A stretch of 64,000 bases of DNA from Gnetum montanum (GCA_015680685.1 MNCI01004501.1:1156428-1220427), one strand, 5' to 3'. Positions 33,852-47,757 are shown, counted from the stretch's first letter. A program made the numbers and translations. Notes: generated by a model from the sequence alone, not told the origin.

Positions 33852-36800
33852 CCTAAGATCATGATTATCCTCCAATAGGGTCTTCTTAGGTTTTAGATGC
33901 ATACCCTAACTCCCTAGTTAATGTTTCTTTAGTTGATTCTAATGATTCAAAGGTTTGGAAAGATTTCATTATGATATTGAGGGTCCACAAGTGTTTAATT
34001 TTAGTGGCATTTGTTTCCCCATGTTGCTCCAATAGCCTAGTAGGTCTACCAACCATTGATTTAGCCTAGTTTCAATTGGTTTCATCTCAACTATAGAGTA
34101 ATGCAAGGGAGTCTTCCTCTAGAATTTAATCAAGCATGAACACCTCAGTAATTGTATCCTTGCCAACTAGTTCATTGGTCAACCATGTACATGTTTGTAA
34201 CGATGACTAGGGTAGTTAGGATCAAGGATTCCACATAGCCAAAATGGATTCTAGGAATCTGGTGGTTGTGACTAAGGATCCTAGGCTATCTTGGTGTGAC
34301 TTTGAATATCTCTCTAGCTTGGTTCTACTCATGATGATTTAGTTGCTCATCCCAAACACCTGCATGAATTTGGCCACTAAATTCTTACCTCTTCCACCAC
34401 CCAATGAGACTGGAAAACCTAATGAAATTTATTTTTCTAATGCTGAAAGGTCTCATCTTTCCAAAGGACTCTTATAAATAATGTGTTTTTATTTTTCTTA
34501 ATGTGCATATTCTCTATTTTGAATGGCTTTAGGATGTTTTATATAACTATTTTTTGGCTTTTGATTTTAGTGCCCTATATGAATGCTTGGGAGTTTTTTC
34601 ATTGGTTGAAAATGGAGTTGGGATTTTTCCTCCCCTAAGTTGAAGCATGATCTTATGATGATTTTCATCTTGATTGGCGTCATGGTCTAGGTGTTCATTT
34701 TTTTTGTTGGAGGATCTTCTTCCCTCTATGAAAATACTACAATTGTAGTGGCTAATTTGGAGTTCACCACATGCCCACCCCCCTGGTAATTGAATGAACA
34801 TACTTTTCCTCTAAAAAAAAGCAAGGAAAATAAATCCTAGTCTATCCAAAGAACAATCAGAATTCATCTCTAACTTACTATCACATCCTAGAAAAGTGTA
34901 TTAATTGCTGGGATTAACAAGTAATATTTCTATTGGAATACCAAGTTTTATCATTGCTAGGATTACCAAGCCAATACATGTTAATTCTCAAAGCTAGATC
35001 ATGTTTATTTTAACAATTATTATAATGTAATGAAATATAAACATTATGCTAAAAGTAGTAAAATAATAAGAAAAATAAATGTAATAAATATAAATCTATG
35101 TTAAGTTAGAATGTTACAATGGAAGAAAATCAATCTCAATCTTATTGTCATTTATAAATTAGGTCAACGTAAAATTTTCTTGATAAGATTCTAGAAAATT
35201 GAGTTAATTCCATGTTGTGAGAACTTTTGGACTATTTACTAAGTCATGAAATCAAATTGTAAGAGTTTGGCTACCATGTGACTAACTAGTATCATAAATA
35301 TGGCTGGTAAGATATATTTGTAAACATTTAATAATACTAAGATGTTGCACCTATGATGTTAATGCTAACAAAAAAAGTATTTTTTACTATTCATCAATGA
35401 TGTTTCCCTAGCAAAAATTTGCATAACCCTTGTTTTGGAATTGATGAATAATGAAAATTGCATTCCATTAGCTACAATGTCGATACTCTGATGTCACATC
35501 CTATGATGCTACATTGTAGATGTGACATCTTACAATTTGTCCTTACCTATCAATACATGCATTGAAATAGTAGAAATATCATATTTTAGTTCATATTAGG
35601 TAGAATATACATTATTTTGATTTTTAATTTCTTATAGTAGTCAACAAGTTTCTATAACATGTGTTGAAGTTAGTTGTCTGAAGTTTTTATTCAACTAGTT
35701 ATGTCTAGATGTACCCATGAATGACAATAAAGATTGAGATTGACTACTTCACATTATAGGAACTTGAATTATAGTGAATTTAATTTCTTGCATTTTTTTC
35801 ATGTTCATTTAATACTTTAATAGCATAGCATTTCCATTTTCATCCATATTAATCATAGCAAAATGATTGCAACTAATCTCAAGTGTTAAACATGTTTCAA
35901 CTTAGTAATCCTAATAGTTAATGCACCTATCTAGGAATATGATGGAAGATAATAAAATAAACACTCATAATCCATATACTAGATTAGAATTTATTTTTTA
36001 TTAGCTTAGTTTTTATAAGATTCAATTTCTTTATTATTATAGAAGTATATCACAATCACATTAATATCATTTATTATATGTCTCAACTATACTTAACCAT
36101 ATCAGTTAAGGATCACTATAAGTATAGTTCAAAAGATAATAACCTACAATTAATCCACACTACTTCCAAACATACAACTTATCTCTCCCATGGATTATGA
36201 CATTGTCTACCATGATACTTCTAGGTTGTATGGTTGGCACTGTGCATACTTGGTACTTATTAATGATGATGAGGATGATAAATAAGTCATGATGCTTAGA
36301 TATTAGAATAACTATAGCATTGGTGCTAAGATTTATTCACTAGTATCAATCTTGATTCATCATATATTAGTGATTTTCTCTTTTCTAGTTCATGGATAGT
36401 ATTAGTTATGTAGTATTTCTAATAATAAGCTAGAATACTTAGATTAGTGATTTGTTGGTTAATGGTGAATGATTTATATTGTCCTAACATGTTGGTGACT
36501 ATACCATGATATTATCCAAGCTTTGAAAGTTTTATAAAAAGGGTTAGAGATGAGTTTTTTTTTTTCTTTGCTTGAAGGAGCACTAACTCTTTCTTACATA
36601 TGTATTATGTAGATGTTGTAAGTGCTAGTAGTGCTAAAGGTAGGAGTAACCATTATGGAAATACATGTAGATTTTTTCTTATTTTTAAGAGGAAGAACTA
36701 AGTTGATTAGAATTTATTAATGAGTTTAATTCTTATGATTAACATTATAAAATACTAGGGAAGGGTATCAAGAAAAATCAAAACACTTGCATAAAACTAG

Positions 36801-38380
36801 CTAGGAAAAGTGAGTAGACAAAAACTACCAAACTAATAGAGGACACCAAAATAACAAATAAAAGCCACCCAATAGCTAGTTATGCCAACTTAAATAAAAT
36901 CAATGTTAGCCATAGAGAGTGATTTGTCAATCTTAAGGATTTCTTGTAAAGTTATTATGGCAAACATTTTCTTGAAAAATACTAATGTCTCTCATATTGT
37001 AAAGACTACAAAGAATTCTAAAGCTTTTGAATTTTTTTATCAAATGATTTATATAAATTCTTGTGAAAACATATCATTTCATGATTAATATTTTTACAGA
37101 TTATTAAATATATTTTCCCAAATAAGGATTTTACATGATTGATTTATGCTATCCTTAAGTACTATGAAATTAATGGTTTTCATTACTGCTATTTTTTAGA
37201 ATCTTTATTGCTTGTCAAACTAGCTAATTCTAAAATGTTTGAGTAATCAATGGATCTTAACATTTTTATGTATCCATGTAATAAATTTATTACTTGGGAA
37301 TAGAAAGTATATTTTGATCTCTATTATCCTAATTACTCTAAAATTCCTTACTAAATTGAATTAGAAAAACTTCCTCTTAATGTTTAAGTTATTAAAAGAA
37401 AACATGTTGGTAGCTTTAACACAATTCTAAAGGAAAATTCAAAAACATTACTATATGGTATGAAATGTAAACATTATTTTGTAAAGATTTATTTACGAAA
37501 AAGTAAGATAGAATTAACATTCATGGCTAGTAATTAGTGTTTTTCCCAAAAAAAAAAACCTTTCATACTATAATTTAGAAGGATGTGTAGAAATTATCAT
37601 CATGAAAGCCATGTGATTAGAATCTATCTTATTATCAATATAAAATTTATTTGTGAGGAAAAGAAACAATACTTTTTAGAAAGGCAAATAATGGTAGTTT
37701 TCAGCATGCACAAATGAAATCTTCTTCAACAATTTTTTAACCTTTTACTAATTATTTTAATTCTAAAGTTGCTAATAAATTCTTGATGTCTAAAGAGAAT
37801 TCCTCTTTAGAAAAATAGAAATTTTTAGTAAGGCCCAAAAATGGACATAATACTATAGATGGATTTCACTAAGTGCAACACAAAATGAAGAGGCATGTAA
37901 CTATTTCTTTCAATTTAATAATCCTAAATGTATCTCCTTATCTCTCTACTTCTACTATTATTCCAAATGTTATTTTATCATATAATGTTTATTCACCTAT
38001 TAGAGACATGGATTGTGAGACCAATGATGAGCTTGTGAAATTAAGAGTGGAAACCTCCTCGACCACGTCTCAATGTTAGTTTTATTATAGAATGTTCAAG
38101 CTCTTTCTAATAGATCCCAAGCAAAAATTATCAGGGAGTATCTTTAAAACTAGCTTTTATCTCCAATTTTTTTCCTATAAGAAATTAAGATTTTAATGCA
38201 TGTATTAATTTTATTTACAAATGCAATTTAAAAACTAGATTATTTTTTACTATGCATGAATTTAATAAATGAGGAATTTGTATTCTTGTTAATAAAAATT
38301 AGATATGAAAAGTTTAAATTTTGGTTGTGATAACCTAGGAAGAATTATTTGGATTACTTATCATAATAAAAAAGGATACT
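33852..38380 (+). other. AT-rich region without recognisable gene
   Basis: No frame in this stretch shows a motif I recognise. The first kilobase has somewhat longer readable text on the plus strand (33900-34450), which might be a decayed LINE ORF1. The part from 36900 to 38100 also has readable but unassigned text just upstream of the LINE endonuclease, which would fit ORF1 by position only. Confidence 0.4.
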
Positions 38381-39960
38381 TTGTAATCTATAATATTGAT
38401 GCTCCTAATAACTCAAAATAACAATTAAAGGTTGAAAATTTCTTCTATCTCTACCTAAAGTATTTTGGATTATTAAAGTTAATTTCAATATCGTTGAAAG
38501 TTATTTAGGTAAACTTGGTGGTGTTCCTCCTAATATGTCTTTTCAGGAAAAAGAATATTAGTTCAATTTTTTTAAAAAAAAATATTTTCTTTTTGATGTT
38601 AGCTCATTATTCCCACATCATTCAAATCAAAGGCATTATTCTTGGTATAAATTATATAAATTTTTTCTGAATAGATAGATTTTACATCTCTAAGGTTTTC
38701 TTTTAGAAGCCCACAAGAAAAGTAGAAGTGCATACAAATGCTACTTTGTCAAACCATTTTCTTATAAGCATTTCTATCTCTATAATTAATTCTTTCTCCT
38801 TTATAAAGCATGAGCTTTTTCATATGAATGCTAATATTTTCAAAGATCCCAATGGGAAAATATTTTGAATTCTTTATAGAATGTAGAAAAAATCCTACTA
38901 GTGATATTTGTTGGATTGAGTGGTAGGATCAAACTACTTGTAAAGTTAAAAATTATGCTAGATGGTTTGGAAAGAAATTTGCTAAGCGTAAACATCAAGT
39001 TGAAGAAGATCTTAGAGAGTCTATCAAGAAAATGTGATCTCGTTTAGACTAGAATCTTGTTGATTTTAAAACTCAAAAAGCCTAAGTAAATCTCATTATT
39101 CTAAATAATGTTGGGATGCTTTTGAATCTAAAAATGCTATTTGTAAAAGTCATGTGGATTGGCTAAAAATTAAAGAAAACCCTTCAACGAAATTTTTAAA
39201 AGTTCTATAAGGATAGGGTCAAATACCTAAATTGGAATCACTTTATATAAATGATTCCATCATTACATATCTTAAGACTATTAATAATTTTTTATTAAAT
39301 CATATATTTTATATTTTTTTCGTTTGAAGGTTTTACTAAGGAATCCCTTTAGGCATCTAATATGCATATTCCTCATCTTATAAAAAAAGTGCATCTAAGT
39401 ATTTTTGAAGAAAAAATTACAAGAAATGAAATCAAAGCAATGACCTTTAGTTTATCCTATGGTAAAGTTCCAAGTTTTGATGGGTTTCCAATGGAATTTT
39501 TAAAAAAGCATTAGAACATTATCGAAGATGATCTCTTTCTTATTTTCTAAGAAGTCATTACAAATGTTTCTGTTAGTAAAAATATTAATAAATATGTAAT
39601 TTATCTTCTTCATAAGAATAAAGATCTTCAACATATTACCAATTGGAGGCCTATTATTCCTCTTAACAATACTTACAAAATTTTACCAAAATGCATGGCT
39701 TGCCAAATTTAGAAGGTATTGAAGATATCATCAAACCTAAGTAGATCCAGTTTGCTAAATGTAGACATATCTTAAATAATGTTATTATAGCTTGGAAGGG
39801 AATGCAATGGTCTTGTAATACTAACAAAAATATTAATATTAAGTTAGATTATCACAAAGCTTATGATATAATTGAATGAAATTTCATTATTTCTTATCTC
39901 TATGAACTGGATTTGGTGATTATTTATTTTTTTTATTCATGCCTAGCTCACTAATACTAA
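38380..39960 (+). pseudogene. L1-type LINE ORF2 remnant: endonuclease and reverse transcriptase
   Basis: Endonuclease remains: VESYLGKLGGVPPNMSF (38488-38540), SWYKLY and IDRFYISKVFF (38636-38700), NATLSNHFLISISI in place of the SDHxP motif (38730-38775). RT remains: ITRNEIKAMTFSL, PSFDGFPMEFLKK (39470-39508), VIYLLHKNKD, ITNWRPIIPLNNTYKI (39635-39680), CRHILNNVIIAWKGM (39760-39805) and DYHKAYDIIEWNF-like text (39845-39885). These follow the order of plant L1-type ORF2. The copy lacks the rest of RT and any poly-A tail, and stops and frameshifts are everywhere. Element D inserted about 550 bp downstream. Confidence 0.75.
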
Positions 39961-40507
39961 TGATCAAGTTTTTACTATTTTTGGATTAATTTTCTCCTTT
40001 TAACTAAATATTTGGTATGTTTATTACAAGCTTAACATGCTAGTTAGTATCTACATTCGATAACACCATGATTACATATATACACCATTACAATGTGTAG
40101 CATCATCTATAGTGTTTTATGTTATATGACTTAGAGTTTATAGTTACTTATAGATAATTATATTGCTTACATTTCTTAACCAATGTTGATTTTTTGTTAT
40201 GTCCATTCACTTTTTGCATGTGATCGTTTGCTACATTTATATAAGTGTTAATTTTGGTTTTCCCAGTGGAAACAACATTACATAACACAATACAATAATG
40301 AAGACACTTGGGGTTAATACTATTATTTTCCATTACATTCTTTGTTTATATTTTAGCTATAACTCATATAACACTATGGATTTTATTATATTCATGGTAT
40401 ATATTTATCTTTATTTCAATAGTCATCAAATTGTTTCTAATGTATTGGACTTTTTGATCTAAACATCACAAAACTTAACACTTTCTTCTTTAATAAAACT
40501 TGCCAAG

Positions 40508-40512
40508 ATTAT
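40508..40512 (+). repeat. Target site duplication ATTAT, left copy (element D)
   Basis: ATTAT directly before the 5' LTR; repeated at 53837-53841 directly after the 3' LTR. Confidence 0.88.
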
Positions 40513-41462
40513 TAATGAAGCATCAAAGTGTTGTGTCAATGGGCCCCTATTGATATGGCCTCGCTGATGGGGCCCCTATCAACAAGGCACCATTTACATG
40601 GTGTTTCCCTATCAATGGGGCCACGTCGACATAGCATTTGCTACACCTATGGGGCCCCATCGACATAATACTATAACAAAAACTATAAATACGAGCTCCC
40701 CAACTGTGTTTATGCATTAGAAGTCATAGTAGTAGTAAAGATCTTACAATTTGTTCATTCAAAAGTTAGAATATTGTCCTAAGTGCCTGCAACAAGAGTC
40801 ATTGAGTGTACAGATCTTTATTCGAGCATTGTTGTACCTGAACCACACTAGTGTGTATGGTAATAAAGATGAGCTTTGTGATAAACCTTGCAGCATTTTG
40901 GATAGTTTAAATGTTTTATTCTTGCATTTAATGTTTTTAGTTATTTGTTCAATGTTTCTCAATAATTAAGCTAATTAAGTGAGAAAGTAAGATAAGCTAA
41001 ATAGATTAAATACATAAGTACCATATCTTCGAGCATAAACACATATTTTCTTGGTAATCCCAATAGTGTTATTGATTAGTGCACCTAGTAGCGTAGTGCT
41101 TGGTAACCCAATAGTGGATATGTGGATTCAATACATGTACGAAAAGTGGGACAAGATGTTAGGACCAATTAGAGATTAGTTAATTAGTTAAATTAAATTA
41201 GTTATTAAATAACTTTATCTCTCTACTTTAAGCACCAAAGAACATAAAAAAAATAATAAAAATCATATGCCTTGATTACACTTAACCATACCATGTGCAT
41301 GAAAAGTGTAATTAGGAAGACAAAAAATGACCTTAGGGCAAGGTTCACTTCCTAAAAGACTAGTGTATCAAAAACTATAGAGTCTGCAGAATTTGACCAG
41401 ATCATGCATAAACGCTTCATGATTTGTATGGTTGGGCATAGGGGTACCTTGACTACTCATCA
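40513..41462 (+). repeat. 5' LTR of element D, U3 type III (950 bp)
   Basis: Starts TAATGAAG (TG changed to TA) and ends CTCATCA. U3 holds repeated GGGGCCCCATC words and TATAAATA at 40684-40691; AATAAA at 40862-40867. Followed by a primer site. Pairs with 52881-53836. Confidence 0.93.
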
Positions 41463-41463
41463 T

Positions 41464-41481
41464 TAGTGCTATTACTGGGGA
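41464..41481 (+). promoter_or_regulatory. Primer-binding site of D, tRNA-Asp type, decayed
   Basis: TAGTGCTATTACTGGGGA against TGGCGCCGTTGCCGGGGA: 12 of 18 match, and all six differences are C-to-T or G-to-A, as expected from deamination of methylated cytosine on either strand. Confidence 0.82.
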
Positions 41482-41613
41482 CTCTATTTGTTAAAACATG
41501 TGCTATCTAGGATTAGTAAATATTTTTGATATCATTGGATGAACCCAAGGTCAACATCACTCTCACATGATATATCATTACCAAAGCACACTAATACTTT
41601 ATTTGTTTGCAAA

Positions 41614-43990
41614 ATTTCTTCTTCTTTTCACAGGCATGATGATGTTAAACCACTAGTCCCATAGGAGTGCAAAGTGGGATATACTCATCTAGATGAGTAT
41701 GTGCCCAACTTCACCTTCATCCTACATCAGGATGAGCAATTGTAATGGTGTAATATGGAGGGAAATATCATAATGCCCCCCAATCGATCTATGCTCATGA
41801 TGTTGCTTCAAACTCTTAATAAGTTAGGCATCCACAATCTTCAAGAAGAGTATGTTCTACATGACTACGACTATCGGGACTACCATCCTACTGACACACA
41901 ACGCAAGAGAGATCAACACTAGAAGAAGTATCATAAGGCTATGAAGGGAAAATGAGTCACTAATCCCTTGTTCCTATTGAAACAAGATTACAACGAGGAT
42001 CCTCCCTCTGAGGGCTCTCATCATGAAAATTCTTCATCCCTTGTTACTGATGACAGGGGTGTTATCCTGAACCTACAATCTCCAATCAATAATCCAAGTT
42101 CAGGAAAAGACGGTAGTCAAGGAAAGAGATTAAATAAGCGTCAAGATAATAAGAAATATAATGAATGTGGCCATGACAACAAAAGGAAAGTTTGCAGACA
42201 CCGTGGTGATGGCAGTCCTCCTCCCTCTTCACCCTCTTGATCTACATCCTCTTCTTTCTTTTCTTATGATTCTTGGAAGACATTGTAGAAGGAATAATCA
42301 TGATGGAGGTGCTCAACAGGACAAAAATACTAATCACAAAGCCCATAATAAATAAATGGATAATAGAGGACATCATCAGTAACAAAAAAATCATGATGAT
42401 GATGAGCCTCTATTGGTAACTTGAAGCATGCTTAATATTGTAGAGTTAAGATCCCAACTAGGCATGTGAAAGATAGTCAGATCAAGCACTTAGACATGAA
42501 AAATATCCCAGGATTTGAGGGGGGATATAACTTTGATCCATAGACACATCTACAAGCTTTTCACAATGCTTGTGCCTTGCAAAAAATTCAAAATGATTGG
42601 TAGAAACTCAAGCTCTTTCCTAGAACACTCATCAAAGAGGCTAAAAGTTGGTACCAATCCTTAGAGCTAGAATCCATTCGCAGATGAAGTACCATGCTGA
42701 AACTATTTAATGACATATACCAGACATACTCCAGAGTCTTGAACTTAAGAAGGCAAATCCAAGGCTAGAAATAGGAAACACATGAACCCTTGGATGCCAT
42801 CATGGGTAGACATTATTCTCTATTACACTGATGTCCTAGCCATGGTTATTCTTAGAGGAAACAACTCCACTACATCATAGATGAGCTCAAAGTAGAAATC
42901 AAAAGAACTCTTGGGGTTTATGTCCAAGGGAGATTATCCAAACTAAGATCTCATTAGAGAAAAATGTTGATAAAGTAGTTTTCAAAAGAAGAAGATGAGT
43001 TGTGAAAAAGAAAAAGTGCAAAAGAATATAACAGGAGCCCTTCCATTAGGAAAAGGGAGGTTCGATTCTATGATAAGGAGGAGTCACCATTCAATGAAGT
43101 GGTGAATAGGAAAATCTTGCACATCCAAAAATCTATTTTTAATATTTTGAAAAAGGTTAATAAATTATGGGACTCTTTGGATGAAAAATTCCAAACTACT
43201 ATGAAGATTGCTAAAGAATCCAAAGAGCCAAATAGTGATCATGACCATAGGAGGCAGAAATAAGTTGAACGTGCCTACTAGAGAGGTAAGGGCAAAGCTA
43301 CTACAATAGAAAAAGTTGTGGAGATAGAATTTGATAATGATGTTGGATGTGACATCTATCAATATGAACATTTAAAAGGATGTTTCCCTATGGTGTTACA
43401 CTTACAAGAGTTTGGGGTTTGGGGTGTACATGTTGATTCATTAACTAGCATGTAGGCAAGCCCTAGATGATTGCCTTATCCTCAAGACAATCCAAGGCAC
43501 TTCCACCAGCAACAACAAGCTTATTATCCAAGTGGAGCTCCACCACAATTGTATGAGCAATACCAGCAATTGCACCAACCACAATCATAGGGAATGCCAC
43601 CACCAAGATAGTAGTACCCTTACAAGCAACCAAATCTATACATATACTATGTTCAGCAACCCATTTCTCCATGAAGCTTTGCAAGTCATGCCTCATTTTA
43701 GCATCACTATTACCCCCAGAGTACCATCAAACTCATTCACCATCTACTCGAGGAGAGAACCCATATCCATACCACCCTCCACATGCATCTGCACACATCA
43801 CTCAACCCTAAACCAAATTACCTCTTGCTTCATCAATGTAGGAAAAAATTCCCACACAGCTGCAACAATGAAATGCTATGAGGGATGTATATTTACAACC
43901 AACCTTCTAGCCAAGTGGTTCAGACAATCATTCCAAGAAACAATGATTTTTTTGATCCAACAGTCCTCCCAAATCCTCACAACCTAATGT
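41614..43990 (+). pseudogene. Athila-like gag of element D
   Basis: The start codon position aligned with B (17058) is ATT here, so the initiator is lost. N-terminal LDEYVPNFTFI-like text and PPNRSMLMMLLQTL, then a Lys/His/Asp-rich linker (41970-42240), the gag core (DMKNIPGFEGGY at 42496-42530, KLKLFPRTLIKEAKSWYQSLELES in two adjacent motifs at 42605-42672, LRRQIQG near 42750), a charged segment, and the knuckle CDIYQYEHLKGCFP at 43345-43390, in which the second Cys is Tyr. The tail is rich in Pro, Gln, Tyr and His (43500-43980). Order and spacing match B and E. Confidence 0.82.
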
Positions 43991-44149
43991 AGCTATTTGC
44001 CCTATATCTCCAACACTGTCATTTTCTACATCAAATACATTCAGGAATGGTTTAAACCAAATGCCACCTAATATCCACACTATGATGCTAACTCATGCTA
44101 TTTTGGATTGGATTAAGGCTGAAAACCTTACCATGAAAATATTTGACCT

Positions 44150-44660
44150 AGGAAGTCCTCTTATTTACTTGTAGATCACTAGACATGAGCCATGCAAGGC
44201 TTTTCTTGATTCTAGTTTTGGTGTCAATCTCATCTTCTATGATATGTACAAAGCCTAGAACCTACCACCTCTCAAGAAGAGCAACATTCATTTGGAATTG
44301 GCAAACCAACCAATCACTATCCCTTTTAGATTAGTGGAGGACATTGTAACCATAGTTTAAGGGTGGTCTTATCCTATAGATTTTCTAGTGATCAAGGTTG
44401 AGAACTACAAAGGTAACTTCCCCATAATTATGGAAAAGGCTTGGTTAAGAATGGTTGATGCAAAAATGGGTATAAGGGACCTCTCCTTGGAAATCTCCAA
44501 GGAAAATGAATTTGGACGATTAGAGAAGAACCATGTTACATGCATCATGTACAGCAATAATAGGTGCAATTGCATGCAAAAAATATGGTCTAGTAAAAGT
44601 AAATTCATCAAAGCATGAAATTAGTATGCACAAGAAATAGATATTCAAAAGTGCCTATAC
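44150..44660 (+). pseudogene. Aspartic protease and linker of element D
   Basis: The active-site region reads AFLDSSFGVNLIF (44200-44240), so the catalytic Asp remains but TGS is lost. GWSYPIDFLVIKVENYKGNF and PIIMEKAWL (44363-44445) form the second half, with the flap-side IMG changed to IME. The linker CIMYSNNRCNC is followed by a decayed CNQCAQ (stop and Tyr in place of Cys) and QKCLY (44545-44665). Confidence 0.82.
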
Positions 44661-44729
44661 GCAACAACCACAAAATAGGAGAGCACCTAGTGGCTAACAG
44701 CTAACTCTGACAGTAGCACACGATGCATG

Positions 44730-45860
44730 GAACCAACTAAGATCTTCACATGTGCTTATGTTGAAGGCATAAATGAACTTGAAAAATTTCGTCACCAACT
44801 CTCTAATGATGAAGATAATGAAACCTATTGGGAAGAGTTGTAAATCCCTGATAATTTCAAGCAGGTGCCCCTTAGAGTTAAAAAATCTACTACCCAGCAT
44901 GGACTATGAATTTTTAAATAATGGCAAGCTAGTTATAATCAATGGAAATCTTGCTCCTAAGAAAAATGAAAACTTATTGTAGGTGGTCAACAAATGGTCA
45001 ACAGTCTTTTCTTGGTTATATCCTGAGCTAACTGGAATCGATCCAAGGATATGCCAACATCACATTTATACTGACTCAACCATGAAGCCAAGAAGATAGC
45101 CACAAAGGTAGCTAAGCCATAAATTGAAGCAAATCATCAAATAGGAAATAGAACAACTCCTCAAGGTGGGGTTCATCTATCCCATTGTAGATAGTGAGTG
45201 GATGAGCCCACTCATAATTGTGCTAAAGAAAGATGACAAGTGGTGGGTATGCATCAACTTTAGGCTGTTTAACATGCTAAAATTTAAAGATCATTTTCCA
45301 TTAATATTTGTGAACCAAGTATTGGACACTATTTCTAGGCATTGTTGTTCTAGCTTCTTAGATAGTTATAGTGGCTATAACCATATCCAAATTGCACCTA
45401 AAGATCAAGCCAAGACATAATTCAAAAGTCCCTAGAGCACTTTTGCATATTGTAAGATGTCATTTGGTCTATGCAATGCCTCTACAACATTTCAATGCCT
45501 AGTCCTTAGTATTTTTCAACAATAGATTGGTAGCAAGGTAGAAGTTTTTATGGATGACTTCTCTACCTATGGAACTACATTTAGCAAGATCTAGATTGCC
45601 TTAAGCAGGTTCTAAAAATATGCATTGAAACAAATCTTAGGATTAATTGGCAAAAATCCATCTAATGGTCCATGAGAGCATACTACTGGGGCATAGAATT
45701 TCACAAGGGATTGAGGTAGACCCTAAAAAGATAAGAATCATCCAAAGGATCATACGTCAACCAGAGACAATTAAAGGTGTCTAACCATTCCTTGGACACA
45801 CTGGCTACTACCGGTGGTTTATAGGGAATTTCTTTAAGATCACAAAGTCACTGGTCAAGC
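44730..45860 (+). pseudogene. Reverse transcriptase domain of element D
   Basis: GIDPRICQHHIYTDSTMKP (45037-45090), GFIYPIVDSEWMSPLIIV (45168-45222), WWVCINFRLFN, KDHFPLIF, FLDSYSGYNHIQI with a catalytic Asp (45355-45395), MSFGLCNASTTF (45460-45495) and FMDDFSTYG at 45549-45575. This is the only copy in the window in which both Asp residues of the catalytic pair survive. Frameshifts after 45590 and several stops still make it inactive. Confidence 0.87.
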
Positions 45861-45899
45861 TTACAAAGAAATATGCTCTATTCATCTAAACCAAGGAGT

Positions 45900-46345
45900 G
45901 CAAACATGCATTCCAACTACTAAAATAAAAACTCGAGGAAACTCCAATTCTATGGGCACAAAATTGGTCTAGACTATTTCATATAATGATGAATGCATCT
46001 AATTATGTCTTGGGAGCCATACTTATGCACCTAAATAACAAGAAGTGTCCATATTACATCCACTATGCAAGTCGAAGCATTGTGGGTGCACAGTTAAATT
46101 ACACTAAAACTAAGAAAGAACTAATGGTAGTGGTATATGCTCTTGAAAAGTTCATGCACTATGTGCTTGGCTATAAGGTGGTTGTGCACATAGATCATAA
46201 TGCCATCTACTTTCTAATAAATAAGCCAATGGTAAGCCTCTGTATCATATGGTAGCTCATGATTTTGAAAGAATTCGATCTCACAATTGTAGATAGGAAA
46301 GGGACTAAAAATGTGGTTGCTGACCACCTCTCTTAGTTAAGATGG
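45900..46345 (+). pseudogene. RNase H domain of element D
   Basis: MMNASNYVLGAIL (45986-46024, first Asp now Asn), YYIHYASRSIVGAQLNY, KKELMVVVYALEKFMHYVLGY (46110-46175, Glu kept), HIDHNAIYFLINK (46190-46228), and VVADHLS near 46312-46335. One open frame covers 45986-46255. Confidence 0.85.
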
Positions 46346-46529
46346 GATAACAAAGAAAAGGAGAGCCTAATCTCTGATCAATTTCTAGATGAACTCATCT
46401 TTACAAGAGCAATAAATGACCAAATTCCCATAGAAACAAAATGGTATAATGGCATCCTTACTTACCTTCTCACTCAAGAGATGCCATAAGATCTAGACTT
46501 TAGGAAGACAGAACAATTTCTTCATCAAG

Positions 46530-47757
46530 CAAAGTACTTCATGGATGGCCTAGTTTGTTGGTATATCACTGATGTGGATCAACTACATGTTCTCCAGGAT
46601 GCTCATGAAGGCCCTTGCAAAGGCCACTGTGTAGAGAGATGCATTGTCATAAAAATCCTCATGGCAAGATACTATTGGCCTACAATCTTTAGGAATGCCC
46701 ACCAGTTTGTCCAATTTTGTAAACATTGTCAATGAGATGGCGGGATGACCACACAAATGGAAGGTCCTCAATAGTGGATTCAACCACTAGAACCCTTTGA
46801 TATTTGGGGCATAGGCTTCATGGGTCCCATCACACTCATGTCTAATGGAAAAGCATATATCATCATAGCATTTAACTACTACACCAAATGGGTAGAAACA
46901 ACAACTATCACCAACTGTACATCATCCACAGCTGCTAGATTTGAACAACAGAATGTTGTAAATAGATTTGAGGTACCACATGCACTAATTTATAATAATG
47001 GAACTCATTTTATAGGTGTCAGTTTTCAAAAACTAATGCAATGCTTGGGGTTTGAACATAAATTAACAACACCCTATCACCCCCAAGCCAATGGTCATGC
47101 AAAGGTAACTAATAGGGAGATCACAAGATCCTAACAAGGACCATAAGCAAATATAGGAGAGAATGAAGTGTAAAACTCAATGATGCCCTTTGGGCCTACC
47201 ACTTAACATGGAAACTCCCTATTGGCTACTCTTCCTATGAGCTAGTGTATGGAAAACTTCCAACATTCTCAATTCAATTCGAGCTTTGTACACTCTCAAC
47301 AACCTATGAACTAAACCTTGACCTAAGCCTAGCATAAAAATAAAGACTGATCAAACTTAATGTGGTAGATGAAAAATGATCAGTAGCCTTATCTTTGAAT
47401 GAAGTGCACAAGGCATTCAAAAAGAAATGATATGACCTCAAAATACATAAAGTAAAATTTCAATTGGGAGATAAGATTCTGTACTGGAACCCCACACATG
47501 TACCCCAGAAAAAAAAATTCCAAATGTTGTGGGAGGGACCTTATATAATTGATGAAATCTTTTCCTCTAGGGCCATGTTAATCTACAAACCTAACAGCCC
47601 AAATATGAAGCAGTTGATCAACATCCAACAAGTGAATCTTTTCCATGAGCCCAAGCAAGCGAGTGTAATGAATACCTCAACGAATGAACAACCACACTCA
47701 ATTTTTCAGATCTCCTCCTTCCAACTTAGTTGTGATGGAGATGGTCATTCATGCTAA
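46530..47757 (+). pseudogene. Integrase and pol C-terminus of element D
   Basis: The HHCC finger is partly readable (HEGPCKGHCVER, RYYWPTIF, FCKHCQ; 46605-46735). In the core, GIGFMGP replaces the first Asp with Gly (46805-46825), YNNGTHFIG replaces the second Asp with Asn (46990-47015), and NGHAKVTNREI changes the catalytic Glu to Lys (47090-47120). All three catalytic residues are therefore lost. An open frame at 47464-47757 keeps the C-terminal LYWNPTHVP, LWEGPYIID and the SIFQISSFQLS tail. Confidence 0.86.
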
